Source of the DNA: Zonotrichia leucophrys gambelii
Lineage: Eukaryota > Chordata > Aves > Passeriformes > Passerellidae
Assembly (NCBI RefSeq): GCF_028769735.1
Contig: NC_088173.1
Location: forward strand, 63,697,921-63,761,920
Direction: 5' to 3'
DNA: 64,000 bases
The notes under the pieces are model-generated. The model searched no databases. It was given only the letters and a program-made list of their open reading frames with translations, and was not told the DNA's origin. Within the stretch, counting starts at the first letter, position 1. Each line of letters opens with the position of its first letter. Made by a program: the position numbers and the translations under genes. Positions 25,032 to 38,405 of this stretch are shown piece after piece.

Positions 25032-25436
25032 TGTGGTGGTTTAACACCAACTATTAATTAAACTCCTGGTAAACTAAGCTCTGCCCCTTCCTGCAACAAG
25101 GACATTAGCCACCCCTTATATTTTACTATTTATATCATGCCCAGATCCTATACCTTTCAACTACTCACGTGCATATGGACACAGAGGTGTATGTGAGGCG
25201 CAGGGTGCAACTCCAATCACCCAGGGCTTGTTTCCACCACTACAAGCAAACAGCACTTGCCTTTGCAGGTTGGCAGCAGTGTGATGTAATGAATCTGCCA
25301 GGCCTCCCCATATTTATATTTCAGCCATTGCTCCCCATAACACAGCGACTTTGCCCACTTGTCCCTGCTTCTCATGGCACATGTTTCACGACCGTGGATA
25401 AGCATATATTCCTCTAGATAGTCCAAATCCACCAAA
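25032..25436 (-). mobile_element. Relic of an avian ERVL-type endogenous retrovirus
   Basis: The plus strand begins TGTGGTGGTTTAACACC (25032). Read on the minus strand this is the ...AACCACCACA end of an avian ERVL-type LTR. Directly upstream on the minus strand (25217-25435) is an integrase-coding fragment of the same kind of element. The remaining internal region and most of the LTR are missing, so about 405 bp is left, a product of internal deletions. The stretch between (25040-25215) is AT-rich and too decayed to assign base by base. The coding piece and the LTR end agree in orientation, which supports one element. Confidence 0.7.
25217..25435 (-). pseudogene. ERVL-like pol fragment: integrase core, defective
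   Basis: The 72-codon open stretch contains EEYMLIHGRETCAMRS followed by YKYGEAWQIHYITLLPTC. These match the zinc-binding/core junction of avian ERVL integrases, where the second motif normally reads GEAWQIDYITL. The first catalytic aspartate of the DDE triad is replaced by histidine (codon 25289-25291). The frame ends at a TGA where the family has a tryptophan (after VVVETSPG). Similar residues (LELHP-PH) continue beyond the stop, so the stop is a point mutation. No other pol, gag or env domain is nearby. Dead remnant; family call from memory. Confidence 0.75.
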
Positions 25437-28400
25437 GCAAGTCATCTTCTATGATTCTATATGAATGACTGAACCTCTTCACTACCTTGGTTTATTGCTA
25501 CCTTGCTCTCTCTTTCCTAAGAGATACTTTATTGTACACGAGGCAGTATTATAACTTTTGGAAAAAAATTGACAATTCAGTAGAAGAAAGGAATCAAACT
25601 GAAGTTCAGTGAAACTCAGACTCCATGGAGAAGAAAAGTCAGAGTGCAACGGATTATAAAGGCTTGAGTTATTACTTTGAGCAATTTAATTTCTGAAAGG
25701 CACTGCAGTGTTTTAAGAATCACTTAAAATCCTTTTAAAAAGGATTTAAGAATTACCCCATCGTTTATTTTGATTAATATTCATAACTTCCTTAGATGCT
25801 ATCACTGAATTGCAACCATTAGTATTGAACTAAAACCTGGAATAATATATTTCATTTTATTATAATAAAATTATAACATTACTATTTCAAGAATGGAGCA
25901 TTTTACTTTAGTTTTTAAAAATACTCATGTGGTTATGCTCATGCAGATTAAAAAAAATTATTTAATTTATACATAATTTCTTACACACAAAAACACTCCA
26001 GAAAACACAGTTACTTCTGTTTTACCAAATTTCTTTTTTCTAGTCCACAGTGCTACAAGATGAAACTGGAAAATATGCTAGGTTCTTTCAAATGTTTAGA
26101 GATATAGATATCTTATTTAAATCAGTGAAATTGGACATTTAAGTCACCTTCAGTTTTGGAATTCATAGTGCTACATAACCCATTTCTCATTTTCTACATA
26201 ATTTTACCATAAGCAAATCCCATAGAAATGGATAGTTTTCATTATGGAAGCTCTCAGGCTGGGCCTACACTCGAAATCCAGTAACTGTGTGCATGGTGGG
26301 CAATTGCTGAGTTAAAGCAGAGGCATTCACTGGGGGAGGGAGCTATTTTACATCATCATTTAGAGTCACTTGAATGAAATTATGCCCTACCATTATCTCA
26401 TCAGTAAAACCACGCCAACCTTTCAGATATTCTCACATTATAACTTTTAACTTTGCAGAGTTTTGAAATTGTATCTGTGACCAATAATGTGTGTTACAGA
26501 AGTAGCACAAATAAAAAATACAAAAGTAACGCAAGTAAGAAATACAAAACATATTTTCATAACAATAATTTAAGTGATAGCTTAAATATATTTACAGTGT
26601 TCTCTCTTTACTAATCAACTTCCAAATAAGGAATTAGCCATGCTTCTCTTGGCATTAACCAATTTTTGACTGAAACAGTAAAAATCTAATGCAACAGAAA
26701 TTCTAGCCAGTAGTTTAAAATATATGTGCACAAAATAAGGAAAATAATAAAAAAAAATGTGTAAATAAAACTTAACTCATTTCCTGTAAATCTGAGACAT
26801 AACGATGTACTCCTCAGCTTTGAGATATAATTATTCATATATAGATTTTTAGAGAAAAAACCTTTGGCCCATAACTTCAGTAGCCTCTCTTTTAGCTTTA
26901 AAATGTGCATTCTTTCATTTTGTTCTGTTTCACCTTCATGTGGCTGACAGCATGTATCAATGGGACACATCTGCAGTGATAAAAGCCCATTAGCCACAAG
27001 AAGAGGCAGATGGAATAGATACAATTATTATTAATGATATAAATGCCACCTAGAATTTCTAAGCATTGTTCACTTTCTAAATTAACAGTTTGAATTAATC
27101 TCTAGCTTATTAAAATATTGAATTTTTCTCTGAGCTGTCAATTTATCCCTGATTTTTCAATTAATCATGCTAATATGTAGCCTTCTCTAGATTTCTACAA
27201 GAAAAGGGGAGTGGGCAGGAAGACAGCTGAAGTTTCCAAAACCAGTTCAAAGTTGTTTGGTTGATGCTATTAGGAGTTTTTTTGCTTTTGGATTATTTTT
27301 TCTGTGCCATCGAATGTCATCAAGAGGCTTCTTAGGGTAGAATAAAACTATGTTCATTCTCATGTGAAAAAATACACAAGTACTGTACTAAAACACCAGT
27401 GTATTATGCTTTCTTTTTGACATGGTGAGACACGAAATAGTTGAGAGCATTAACCTCAGCAATGAGGCAAAGAATAAACTAAAGGACAACTGAGGGAAAA
27501 AAGTCCAAGGAAACAACAAAGGAAATTAAGGCATCTGTGCGGAGAAAAGAACACATACACTGTGAATGAAAAGTTCATTTTTGAAGGTAATTATCTAATT
27601 ATCATATGGCATGTGGCAGGAGTTTAAAGTTGAGCAAGAGCACAAAGTATGTGTTATGAGATTGTCACTACCTATTATGTACCGTGGCATAACACATATA
27701 ACATTCAATATAAAGGAAATGTTCATATGGTAAAACCATTTAAGTGTGAGCTGTTGCCTTTGTCACCACATAAAAGGATCAAATTTTTTTTGTTGTTTTG
27801 ATTACAAAAAAGTAATTTTCCTTATGATTGAGGATGTGTTTCGTCTGTATTTCATTACAATTATCAGCCCAGAATAATCCAAACAGAAATAAAATAACAA
27901 CCTTGATGTCGCAGCTATTGACATAGTAACTGTTTACAATTGAACCGCAGTAGAAGCAGAGAACAATGGCCAAAATTCAGAAAAACAGATGGCTTGTAAG
28001 AATTTTGCCATGCTCATAAGTATATTCAGAGACACAGCAACAGGAATCCATCTTATGACCAAATAAAGTGCCATTTATCGTATCCCTGGAACAGCAACAC
28101 TGGTGGTTCCTTTTCTCTTTTCAGAAATTCCACAGTTATCTAAATCACTAGCAATCAATTTGCTACAAGCACATTACTAACAAAACTAGCATCTAACCTC
28201 TTTCTTTACCCAATGATTTAGGTATCTTAATTTTCTTTATTTTGCAAGCCATTATTTTCACAAATCACTTCTCGCAGCTGGCAATGACTGATTTGTAAGG
28301 TATTATTTAAACTGGAATAACATACTTTTGTCATATTCTGAAATATTTATTAATAAATTTATAAAACATGTAATAGCTCATCATCAGTAGCTTTCTGTTT

Positions 28401-30015
28401 TTCTCTTTGCTATATAAACCTAGAGGGGAGGATTTAATAGCAGGATCTGTTCATAAATTGTGCACTCCCATGTCCTAATATATCCTAAAATCAAGTCCAA
28501 ATATCTACAAAACCTAGACAGGTTCTTCAGATCTGATCCAACTTTTACAGAACAGCTTCCTAAAAATTCAATGTGTAAACAGATATTCTACCTGGATCTT
28601 TTTATACATCTAGCACTATGTACAGAAGTGTCTGCAGAAGGTGACTGCAATGGTGGGCAGATGATTTCAGCTGACCTATCCTTATGAGAAAAACAAGTTA
28701 AAATGGATGATAGCTATCTACTGTTAAGCTCATTTTTCAGGCTGGCAGTCATCCTGTCCTGTTAAGAAAGATAAATTTTATTGCCTTTTTTCGAGATTAT
28801 ACCTGAAAAATATGATGACTGGTTTTGGTTCATTGAATTGTTTTAGACTCTGAAATCTCTTTTTGGTCATTTTATGTCACATACCTTGGTATTTACCTAC
28901 ACTTTTTTTATTACTGAAATACTTAAATAATCTAAATATTGTAAGTCCCATTATTGCAGGTACTGCACAAATATACTAAAAACCTGCCTTCCAAATTTCT
29001 GACACATGAAAAAAACATTAGGAGTCCTGAACATGCAGGGTAGGAGGAAGTAAAAAAAGATATGACAACAGACATAATGTTATAAACCTGAGGCAGAAAC
29101 GAGTGGAAGTTTTTACCACATATTTTTTACATTAAAACATGTTAAACCTAGAATTGCCATCAGAACAAGATAGATTTAGGCCAATACAGAAACTCAGTAA
29201 TTTTTATTTGGAAAAAATGGAATTAAAATTATAATCATTAAGCATTTCTGTAATATTTCAATGCAAAAGACATTTAAAAAATGACAGTTTTCCAAATAGC
29301 ATTGCTCAGTACCAGTGGCCACAGTTCATTTTGTGCATGTAAGTGATTTGGCTGATTTTTCTGCATTTCATAATTGAAAAGCTGTCTGAAGCAGAAGAAG
29401 GTTGTCACAAGGATAAGGTATTAAAGATAAAGAAACCCAGGATAAGACTAAGGTCAGTTTCATTTACCAGAATGGTTCACAGAAATGTCCTTTCTGTATG
29501 ATTGTATGATTGGATGAAAAGGGTACAGGTCAAATGTGTATGGCTCTGAAAGTAAAAAAAATAGTTATGGAATGGATGTCCTTAGTGTCAATTGTCTATT
29601 TTTCACTGTGTAAATAGGCAGGCAGCACAGTTCAATATAGAAAGCGATTTTGGCGCTTCCTTTTTTAACACAACACTTTTATACAATGTAGACAGTTTTA
29701 GACAAAAGGAAAAGACATACTGTCTGTTACTACTGCCACTGTATTTTGAAGTCACAGTCATAGTCTGAAAATTAAAAAAAATAGAGAGCAGCTGAGTCAA
29801 TATTTACTTTCATCATTTTGTACTTTTAAAAATTTAATTAAGAGATCACATGTCTAAAAGTTATGTGACACTTTGAAAGCCTTCTTGGTTGTTTATAATT
29901 TTTATAGTCATGTAACTTAAATAATCAGGTAGAACCAGTTCTGTCTTGAAGGATCATAGAAATTTCCGATTAAAAATATCTAACAGAAAAAGGAGATAAA
30001 AGACAAGAAAAAATG
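25437..30015. other. Unique AT-rich DNA, no gene recognised
   Basis: A CR1-tail-like scrap (TTCTATGATTCTATATG) is at about 25447-25465, next to the ERV relic. An imperfect palindrome lies at 25723-25752. The rest is non-repetitive. Open frames at 26686-27024 (minus, 112 codons) and 28460-28687 (plus) show no domain. GTATGATTGTATGATTGGATG near 29496 resembles a CR1 tail but lacks a body. Confidence 0.5.
25723..25752. repeat. Imperfect palindrome
   Basis: CTTAAAATCCTTTT is followed at once by AAAAAGGATTTAAG, giving arms of about 13 bp with a one-base slip and almost no loop. A TTAAGAAT word flanks both sides. It could extrude as a hairpin. No function is implied. Confidence 0.7.
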
Positions 30016-30400
30016 TTTAGAATATGAGGAGCAACTGAGGGATCTGGGGCTGTTTAGTGGGGAGAAGGAGGCTCAGCGAACACCTGATCACTCCCTAAAA
30101 CTACATGAAAGGAGGCTCTAGCCAGGGGGAGTCATCCTCTCCTCCCAGACAAGTGGGAGGGTGAGAAGACAGAGCCTCAAGCTGCACTCAGGGAAGTTCA
30201 GGCTAAACATCAGAAATTTCCTCATGGAAAGTTTTGTTAAACACTGGAATGGACTGCCCAAGGAGGTGATGCAGTTGCCATCCATAGAGGTGCTCAAGAA
30301 ACAACTGGATGTGGGCCTTAGTTGCCAAGGTGGTGATCAGTCAAAAGTCGGACTTGACGTCAGAAATCTTTCACAAATTAAATGATTCTGTGATTCTGTG
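30016..30400 (+). mobile_element. CR1 LINE fragment, C-terminus and 3' end
   Basis: Sense CR1 of about 385 bp. TATGAGGAGCAACTGAGGGA and TCTGGGGCTGTTTAGTGGGG (30023-30062) are the YEE(R/Q)LRDLGLFS-like part. The plus-strand frame from 30161 still reads GKFRLNIRNFLMESFVKHWN then GLPKEVMQLPSIEVLKKQLD, the end of the CR1 polyprotein. The 3' UTR ends AATGATTCTGTGATTCTGTG, with two clean tail octamers, so this is one of the better preserved copies. A stretch at 30325-30370 replaces part of the usual GGTTGGACT...GATCTT tail wording. 5' truncated and not functional. Confidence 0.9.
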
Positions 30401-33400
30401 CTTCTTCTTGGTAGCTACAGACAGAAAAACCTTCAGAGAGAGAGTATCAGAAATAATAAAAAAAAAAGGAACTAAAAAAATAAAGCCAAGACAATCCTAA
30501 AAAATTACTAAAGGCAAATTTTTCTTTATTTAAAAGTAGCTTAAATATGACCATCTGAATCCTTACTAGCTGCAATATAAAAATAAGATCTATGAAGCCA
30601 TAAAACTATGCCATCTCAAAAAGCAGAGAACAAGAGAGAAATTTTCTTCATTTATTTCCATTTGCAATGGACCAACTGCCAGACTTTCCAACTGCTACAT
30701 TCCCTGAACTAGGAAAATAGTATCAGTGGAAATTATTGAATAGTGAAAATTCCAGAGGATCAAGAAAGACATCATGGTGCATACTTAGGAAAGAGAAAGC
30801 CCTAAAAATATATCACTACTTTCCTACACTATAGATTAAATCTAGGCTCATGTTAAAGCTTATCAAAGGTGAAATCAAGGAAAATAATGATTTCAAACAG
30901 TTTGAGAAATTGGTAAAAATGAAGTAAGTGGAGTTAGAATACTTATAATGTCCAACTGGCAAAAGAGAGTCTGACAGGGGGCTGTCACGCCATCTCTTGT
31001 CCAGTACAATCTCTTTCAACAATTCAACACAGAATTTGTCTTATTCTTGTCTCCAACACTATTATCCAAAGAAATTGAGTGTCATGAAAAATTCTAGTAC
31101 AATGTCAGTGTCCCAAAAAAGGAAGCCATTAATAGCTCTTTAAGGAATTTCCAAAAATCATTCTAGTACAGAAACAATCAGGTATTTCAGATTACCATAC
31201 AGAGGATGCAACTATTCTTAGATCTTCATAAGATGAATAAAACAGTCCACTTGGACACCTGAAAATTTCCTCCTAAATCAGTGGTGATGATGTTTAAAAG
31301 AGCTATCCCAAACCCTTATCTTACTAGACAGTTATAGAAACCTGTATGAACTTTTTATGCCTTCAACATTTAACCCTGAAAGAACATGGAGGAACACAAC
31401 ATCTTGCTAACAAAAATAGTAGCATAATAGAATTTTGTTCATACTGAAACAATTAAGAACCCTTTTTCCTACAGTATCACTGTGGCAGTATCTGACTTCT
31501 CTGATTAGGGATAAAACACTTTATCTAAATTATAAGAAAAATTATTTTAATATTCAATTTTAGTATTCATAACCACCTTATATCTATTCCTTCATGTATC
31601 AGCATTGCCCTTTGAGTCATTTATTTTGATAAAAACTGGAATGATATTGATACATGAATATTCTCTTTTCATTACTTCTAGGCATTTTGTAGAAGATTTG
31701 ATCTGTGCTTATTCTGAATGCTAAAAAACCTCCCAAAACCTTGAATCCTATGATCTGTCATACTACCAAACTAACCTTCTTGTACTAAAACATTTTATTT
31801 TCCTGACTGTATGATCAAAAAGCCTTGAGGTGTGCCTCGCATGCCATCTTCCTTACAGAAAATTTCTTGGTAAATGAAACACAGAGTTCTTAGTTTCACT
31901 TGTGGTGTAATTTTTTCTTAAATCATGTAACATAAATTTATACTTGGTTTCTTTTCTCAATCAGTCAATCAATGTCATCAGTTATAAGGAGAGCTGTAGC
32001 GAATTCTATTTAGCAAAGTCTCTTTGAAGTTCAGATAAATTTTCTTATTGTATAAATGTAAATAATTAGTAAGAAAAAGGAAAGAAATCTATATAAGAAT
32101 TCTTTTTGCTCAATTATCTTTTGGTGGATAATACCAAATACAGATATTTATTCCTCTGTGTTTTCATATGCAGACAAAAGAACTTCTAAGGGAAATATAA
32201 GACATGAGAAAGATGAATGAAACATTTTAAAAGCCCTCTCTTCTCACTGAAATAATTTAAAATATTGGCAAGTTTGAACACGAAGACTATAAAAATAGAT
32301 GAGCAACATTTTTAACTTCAGAATATAAAACATAATGCAACATCTAGGTTGAACTATTAAGTTAGAACTTCTCTAATACAGAAGAGTACTTGGAAACACA
32401 CAAAATAGAACACTTGCAAACACATTTCAAGTAGAAATATACAATATTTCACAACACAAATGTGCTGGAAATTCAAAGTTCATCTACAAATGCATTAAAG
32501 AAAATCTTCCATTAACGTCAGCCCAATAAATTCCATGAACAGCTAAGAATTGCTTAAGATACTGATTTGTGACAGGAATTGCAGAGTTCCTAAGGAAGAA
32601 AGAAATAATTCCAAAATCATCCTTGCTTTAGGGTTGTTTCTTTTATGTAAACTATATTCCTTAATAGACTCATGAATATAATTTATTTTAATACATAAAA
32701 TTCAATCCAACATGCTTTATTAGTAGCAACAATAATTTACATAACACCACTTACATTATGAAATATATACATATAAAATAAAATTAAACACCATTCATTA
32801 CAAAGTGAAAAGGTAACAAAATTTTAACAAGTTAATATTGTCCAATGTTTAATTGGCAAATCTCACCATTAATAATTGAATTGTTAGAGCTGTTTTCAGC
32901 ATCCAACTGAAAATTACCTTAGTACTTATACATCTTATCAAAATACTTTAAAAATACTTTAAAATCAAGTTTATAGAAATTATGCGATGAAAAAGTGATT
33001 TTGAGGTTGTTTTCACTTTTTGTGATTATTCTGATAAAAATACAGACAATAGAAATCGTATATCCTTTTGATTGTATGCTATAGCACCACTCCATTAGGA
33101 GTTAAATTCAATACAATAGTTTGTTACAAAATTTCCAGGGCAAACTTCTCTATCTGACTGTATGCTTCACTTTTTTTCCCTATGCACTTGCTGTCTTATT
33201 TCACATCACTTCTTTCAATGTTTAAAGCTTAAATGATGAAAGTTAAAGAACACAGGAACTAGAGGAACACATTTGAAACCTAGAATGTTGCTTCATGCTT
33301 TCAAAGATCCCCATAACTGCAACTCTAGAAACCCAATGGAAAAAAACCACCCATGCCTAAAATTTTTCTACCAACAGAAATTATCTGAAATGTTATTATT

Positions 33401-33910
33401 GTCTTCTTAGGGTTTCAAAATCAAAGTACTTCAAAGGAAATAAAAAGAGAAAGAAGATTTAAACAGGCCATTGTTGCAGGAAAATAAATTAGAAATAAAT
33501 AATCGTCATTTGTCTATTGAGGTTTTGTAAAAGAAATATAGTTTCACAGACATGAGTGTTGACAATTATGTCTTTGTATATGTCTTCTGTCTTTTGATAA
33601 AAACTAATTTTTGAAAAGCTATGAAAATAAAATTCTGATTCAAGCATTTGGGGAAATGTCATCCTAAGTAATAACTTTTTCTCTTTTTTTTAAGCGCAAA
33701 GTAGATGAAAAAGTGAGGTGAAACATTGAGTGAGCCTGTGATGGATGGAGAGCTGATGTGTAATTTTGTCTGTGAGACGCTTGTTGCACAAATTATTGAG
33801 CTAGTCTGAATAAAAACCCTAAGGAAAAATACACATGGAAAAAAGAGTCATGTGAGAGAACTCTTAGAAAATTTTTAATGTATGCTAAATGACAAATAGT
33901 CTTCCTGTAA
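30401..33910. other. Unique AT-rich DNA, nothing recognised
   Basis: An A-rich run lies at 30459-30485 just past the CR1 tail. The remainder has no repeat family, no open frame with a domain and no RNA gene I can support. Confidence 0.55.
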
Positions 33911-34340
33911 CAAAGTAGGTGAAGGGTCTGGAGCACAAGGCTTATGAGGAGTGGATGAGGAACATAAAGTTGTTTAATCTGGAGAAAAGGAGACTGAGCT
34001 GAGAACCTTATCCCTCTCTACAACTACCTGAAAGGAGATTGTAGATGGGTGGGAATCAATCTCTTCTCCTTAGTCTCAAGAAACACAATGTGAGGGAACA
34101 ACCTCTAGTTGCAGCAGGAGATGCTGAGATCAGATATTGGGAAAAATTTCTGCACTGAAAAGACAGACAATTATTGGAACTGGCTGCCTAGGGAAAGTGG
34201 GCAGCTTAAAAAGTTTAAAAGATGTGCAGATGTGGTGCTTAGGGAAATGGTTTAGTGGAGGACTTGAGAGTACTGGGTTAACAGATGGACTTGATGACCT
34301 TGAAGGTCTTTTCCAGCCTAAGTTACTCCATGATTATGTG
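33911..34340 (+). mobile_element. CR1 LINE fragment, 3' end
   Basis: Sense CR1 of about 430 bp. GGTCTGGAGCACAAGGCTTA and TGAGGAGTGGATGAGGAACA (33926-33966) lead on. AATCTGGAGAAAAGGAGACTGAG, CAACTACCTGAAAGGAGATT and TGGAACTGGCTGCCTAGG (near 34175) follow, the last being the HWN-LP-like site. It ends GGACTTGATGACCTTGAAGG, TCTTTTCCAGCCTAAGTTAC, TCCATGATTATGTG. The tail repeats are eroded. A plus-strand frame from 34137 runs through it but is not a CR1 protein frame throughout. The distinctive GAGCACAAGG wording suggests a different subfamily from the 30 kb copy. Confidence 0.85.
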
Positions 34341-37300
34341 AACTTAAAACCTCTAGATACACCATGGAAAAGGCACATGTGCTGTTGTATACACACCAAA
34401 CCAAAACTCACAAGTCTTGGTGATGTTATGAACAACTTGCAAGCAACGTGAAACAGTGATGTGTAACAGAGAAACAAATTATTACATTGGTCAGAACAAC
34501 AGAACTACAATAGTATGTCAGCTGACAATTTTAATTCAGGACAAAGGACTGTACTAGATGGCAGCTTGAATTCCTTTCAATGTTGTTAAAAGATGGATCA
34601 AGGCCTTCCTGATTATCAATAATTAGAAGGCCCATAAGGCCCTTAGCAGCATATGCATGGGAGGAGAGGGTGGATACTTTGGAGATAGCACTGTATAGGA
34701 AATGATGGGGTGGCAAAATTTTATGTGATTATTGCAAAAGTAAAATTCATTTTCATCCTAAGATGTCAGGGCTTTACTCTATATTAGCAGCTAAGGAATC
34801 CTTGTAAGAGAAACCCAAAATATTTGAACTCGGATACAGTGAGTGAGGGTGGGAGAACTACAATTAAGCAAATGCCCAAAGCCTAGCAGCTAAATGAGAA
34901 AGGAGAAATACAGCAGTAGTGGGATGCAAATGAAAAAATTAAGATTAGATTTCATAATATAGATGGAATTCTGTTCCAAATGTTATAGAAAAGGAGTTCC
35001 ATGGCTGAGACAGGAGAATGACAGCTACCTAATGGAAGTCAGTCGTGGGAAGATCTGGAAATATGAAGGACAACACAGGAAAAAGAGAAGAAAAAGGAGC
35101 TTGGATTTAACTATCAAGAAAAGCAATTATTCATAAGATTGAAAAATAAATAAAAAATGGGGTAAAAACAACTAATGGTAGCTGTGTGATAATTTTAGAG
35201 GTTAGCTTTTATACTGGTTGGAGGACAGATTAGGAATGCTACCAGACAGCTGTGAAGGAGACCTGTGTTATGCCTAGAGCAGCACAAAAGCATTGCCGGT
35301 TCACCAAGGCAGAAAAAAACATCTTCTGAAATTCTTTAAAGGAATAATCAGCAGTTTTCCAGCAGTGAAGATGTACAACAAATACAGACTCAGAGATAAA
35401 GAGAACTTGGAAAAAGGAGTATAAGAAAGACAGCACCTACACACAATAACTGGGATTGTAATAAAAAAAATTGCATACAACCTTATCTTTGAATTATAAT
35501 ATCACATTTATTTGCTTTCTCTCAGGTTCAGTGACTCTGTGGCACATATTTCTTATCTGAATAAGAGTTGAAATTCCCCAGGTTATTTCAAATACCTCTT
35601 ACTACAATGGTGATATAGAATCAAAATTTATACCTCAAAATACCACAGCTATCAGGGTATGGTTTTTAAGTAATATTTTTCCTCTACAGGAAAACAGTGA
35701 GACCCATGTGTCACTTAAATTAAGAATTTATTACCTGATCTTCTCAAACTTACCACGGAGGGATTCTATACATATTTTCAGTTATGTTGAATTATGATGC
35801 CAAACAAATATCACTTCTTCACTGTTTGGACCCTTCAGATCCAAGGCTGGACAACTTTAGGGTCATCATAAGTTGTATGCAACAGCATCCATGCAAAGAC
35901 CTGTGATTTTGTTTATTCCTCTTATCTTACTCACTTTAGAACTGGCCTTTTGAACCAAATGTTTATTGTTGCATGTGTAGAAGGATAAAGAGGTTGTGGA
36001 GGCACCAGAAACACAGAGCTTCTGCAAAAATTTTTTGTCTAAAATTTTATTTTAGATCTGATCTTCTCAAAGTGAAATTGCTAAACAAAAGACTTCTTCC
36101 TAATTCTCAGTTTCCAAGTGCTGCTTTCTATTAATAATGATTTTATCCCATTTACAAGCCTCACCTTTGTAAAGGATTTTGAAAGACAATATACCAGATT
36201 CCTGTTTTAAACTTTGTCCTATATATAGAACTGGATATGCTCAGTCATTTAAAAACTATGAAAACATAGGGACAAAAATTAACTATGCCAGGCTGCATTT
36301 AGGATTTTACACTCTTTACAGCAATAGTAAGTACAAGAAACTCTTGATTTACAGGTTTTTTGCATGAAATAGATAAACCATGATGACTGAAACTCTGTGA
36401 ATAACATTTCTCCCTAACACATGCCAGTCACTGGAATGGATACAGTGAGGTGGATTTTAAAGGATTCACAGATCCAATTTGTAATCCTATGAAAATATGC
36501 TTCTGCTTTGCCACAGTTACACAGTTTACTCTTCATTTACAAATCTTAGATCTTCTTAAGTCTCCAAACCAATTTTACAAGCCAGGCCTAAGGGCAGAGT
36601 TCTCAGTACATTCATTAAGGTGATCCAGTAAAACTGGATGCTTTTGGAGATATTTGGTAAGTCTGTGACCAGATGAAACAATCCTCTTAAAGTGATTTTA
36701 GCAGTAAGAGCAGCATATTTGCTACAGGTTTTAAAATTATAAAGCATTCCATATATCTCTATCGTACTTCAGTGCTTAATCTCTGCTGATACTGATGTTG
36801 AAACAGCAGACCAGACCTCAGCCTCTTTCTCTTCAGCAATACACTCCTTTCACTTCTGATAATATTATTCTCAGTGGTTCTTTAACCTCCTATGTTCAAG
36901 AACCTTCTCCTATCCTTACTTACTCTTAAATCACAACTGTTTTCTGAATGTTTATTTATCAGTTTAGAACACTTTTTCTGAATGCTTCCTATTAAACTTG
37001 CAACTTATTCACATGGTATAACCTCTCAGTCATCAGATAAATTAATATTACAAATCCACTACAGACTACTTGATAAGCCAGTTTTTAAACATTGCAATTA
37101 AACTCAATAAAAATTGCAATTTTTCAATCCTGCATTAGTACTAAAAAATATTGTGGTGCAATAAATCCTAACACTCAAACAATAAGTGTTCAATTTTGAA
37201 ATAAGAAAGACCAAGGGCACAGAACATCACTTAAACAGAGACACTCTGGGTTTCTGGATGTGTAGTCTTCTTTTTCCTGTTGTTTGTCTTCTTATTTGGA

Positions 37301-38018
37301 AACAATCCAACGTTAACTGCTACCTTTGTGGCTAAAATAGCACTTTCCCTTGATAAATTTTTGAACTAATCACATTAGCTCTTTTTCCTTGCCAATGTTT
37401 CTGGAATTATACTGCATAAGGGGGAAAGCTTCAATAGACAACACTGAATATAATCCCCCAAACCAGTCCTCACTAAATCATAGTTTAACTCTGAGAACAT
37501 TTTTCTGTCTTCCCTATTCACTCACAAGTCTAGGGCTACAGGTTTGAATTCATGCTAGGAGAGCAGGGAACTAAAATTCAGTATAGGAAAAAGCTATATA
37601 CTGTAGGCTATCACAGCAGAAATGTTGAAAGATAATTTAATGTGTTTTTAAGAAAAATTGCCTTTAATGAATTTCTGCTAGATAGAAATCAGGTCTTGTT
37701 GACCAAGATGGTTTCCAAATTACAGAAAGAGGAAAGTAGCCATAGTTCAGAGTGCTGACTAAAGCACCTAGGTAGCTAAGAAATAATAAAAAAAAAATAA
37801 GATACTATTCATTCTCAGTTTAGTTATTGGTTTAACAAAATACTGGTGGGACTGGCACATGACAGCATCAAAAGCAAACACAGGAGGATCGCATTTATGC
37901 AAAAATTCACCATTTCCTTAGCTACTGACACAACAAATATTACTGAAATGGATAGAAATATTTTTATCAAATTGCTACGCTATTGCATATCTGGAAATCA
38001 GCTGATCAACATTTTCCT
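34341..38018. other. Unique AT-rich DNA, no gene recognised
   Basis: A weak CR1-tail-like stretch (GACTGTACTAGATGGCAGCT) sits at about 34549-34590, too short to call. Elsewhere no repeat, domain-bearing frame or RNA gene is visible. Confidence 0.5.
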
Positions 38019-38405
38019 TGCACCCAAAACTTGTTACAGGCTCCAGAAGTGATCTCACAGGTACAGTAAAGAGGAGGATAATGACTTTCCTGGATCTTTT
38101 AGTGCTGACCTGGATGTTCTTGGTCTTTTGTGCCAGGGCACACAGCGGGCTGATTCCCAGCTTTCCATCTATCAGCATCTCCCCAAGTTCTTCCCAGCAG
38201 TGCTGCTGAAAAGCCCCAGCCTACACCATTGCAGGAGTCCCTTCCTTCACAAGTGAAAGGCTTGGTATTTATCCTTGCTGAATTCCAGGAGGCTCCTGCT
38301 GGTCCATTTGCCCAGCCTCCTATGCCCTTCAGAATAGTTGCTATTGAGTGGTCCTTCCACTTTGGTGTCACCTGCAAACGTGATGAGAGTACACCCCATA
38401 AGCTG
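38019..38405 (-). mobile_element. CR1 LINE fragment, reverse-transcriptase C-terminal part, no 3' end
   Basis: Antisense CR1 on the plus strand: CAGGCTCCAGAAGTGATCTC (near 38038), CAGGGCACACAGCGGGCTGA (near 38134), CTTCCCAGCAGTGCTGC (near 38192) and TGGTGTCACCTGCAAACGTG (near 38364). On the minus strand one frame reads TFAGDTKVEG then HRRLGKWTSRSLLEFSKDKY, the segment around RT motif C. Motif C is FAGD in place of FADD: the first aspartate codon (38370-38372) is glycine. It lacks the terminal CR1 region and tail, so either the 3' end was deleted or this is a split copy. Confidence 0.8.

Noticed and set aside
25441..25466. TTCTATGATTCTATATG resembling a CR1 tail next to the ERV relic
   Set aside because: Only the tail words are present; cannot tell a truncated CR1 from chance.
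29490..29516. GTATGATTGTATGATTGGATG resembling CR1 terminal octamers
   Set aside because: No adjoining CR1 3' UTR could be recognised.
34549..34590. CR1-tail-like wording (GACTGTACTAGATGGCAGCT)
   Set aside because: Too short and diverged, with no CR1 body upstream.
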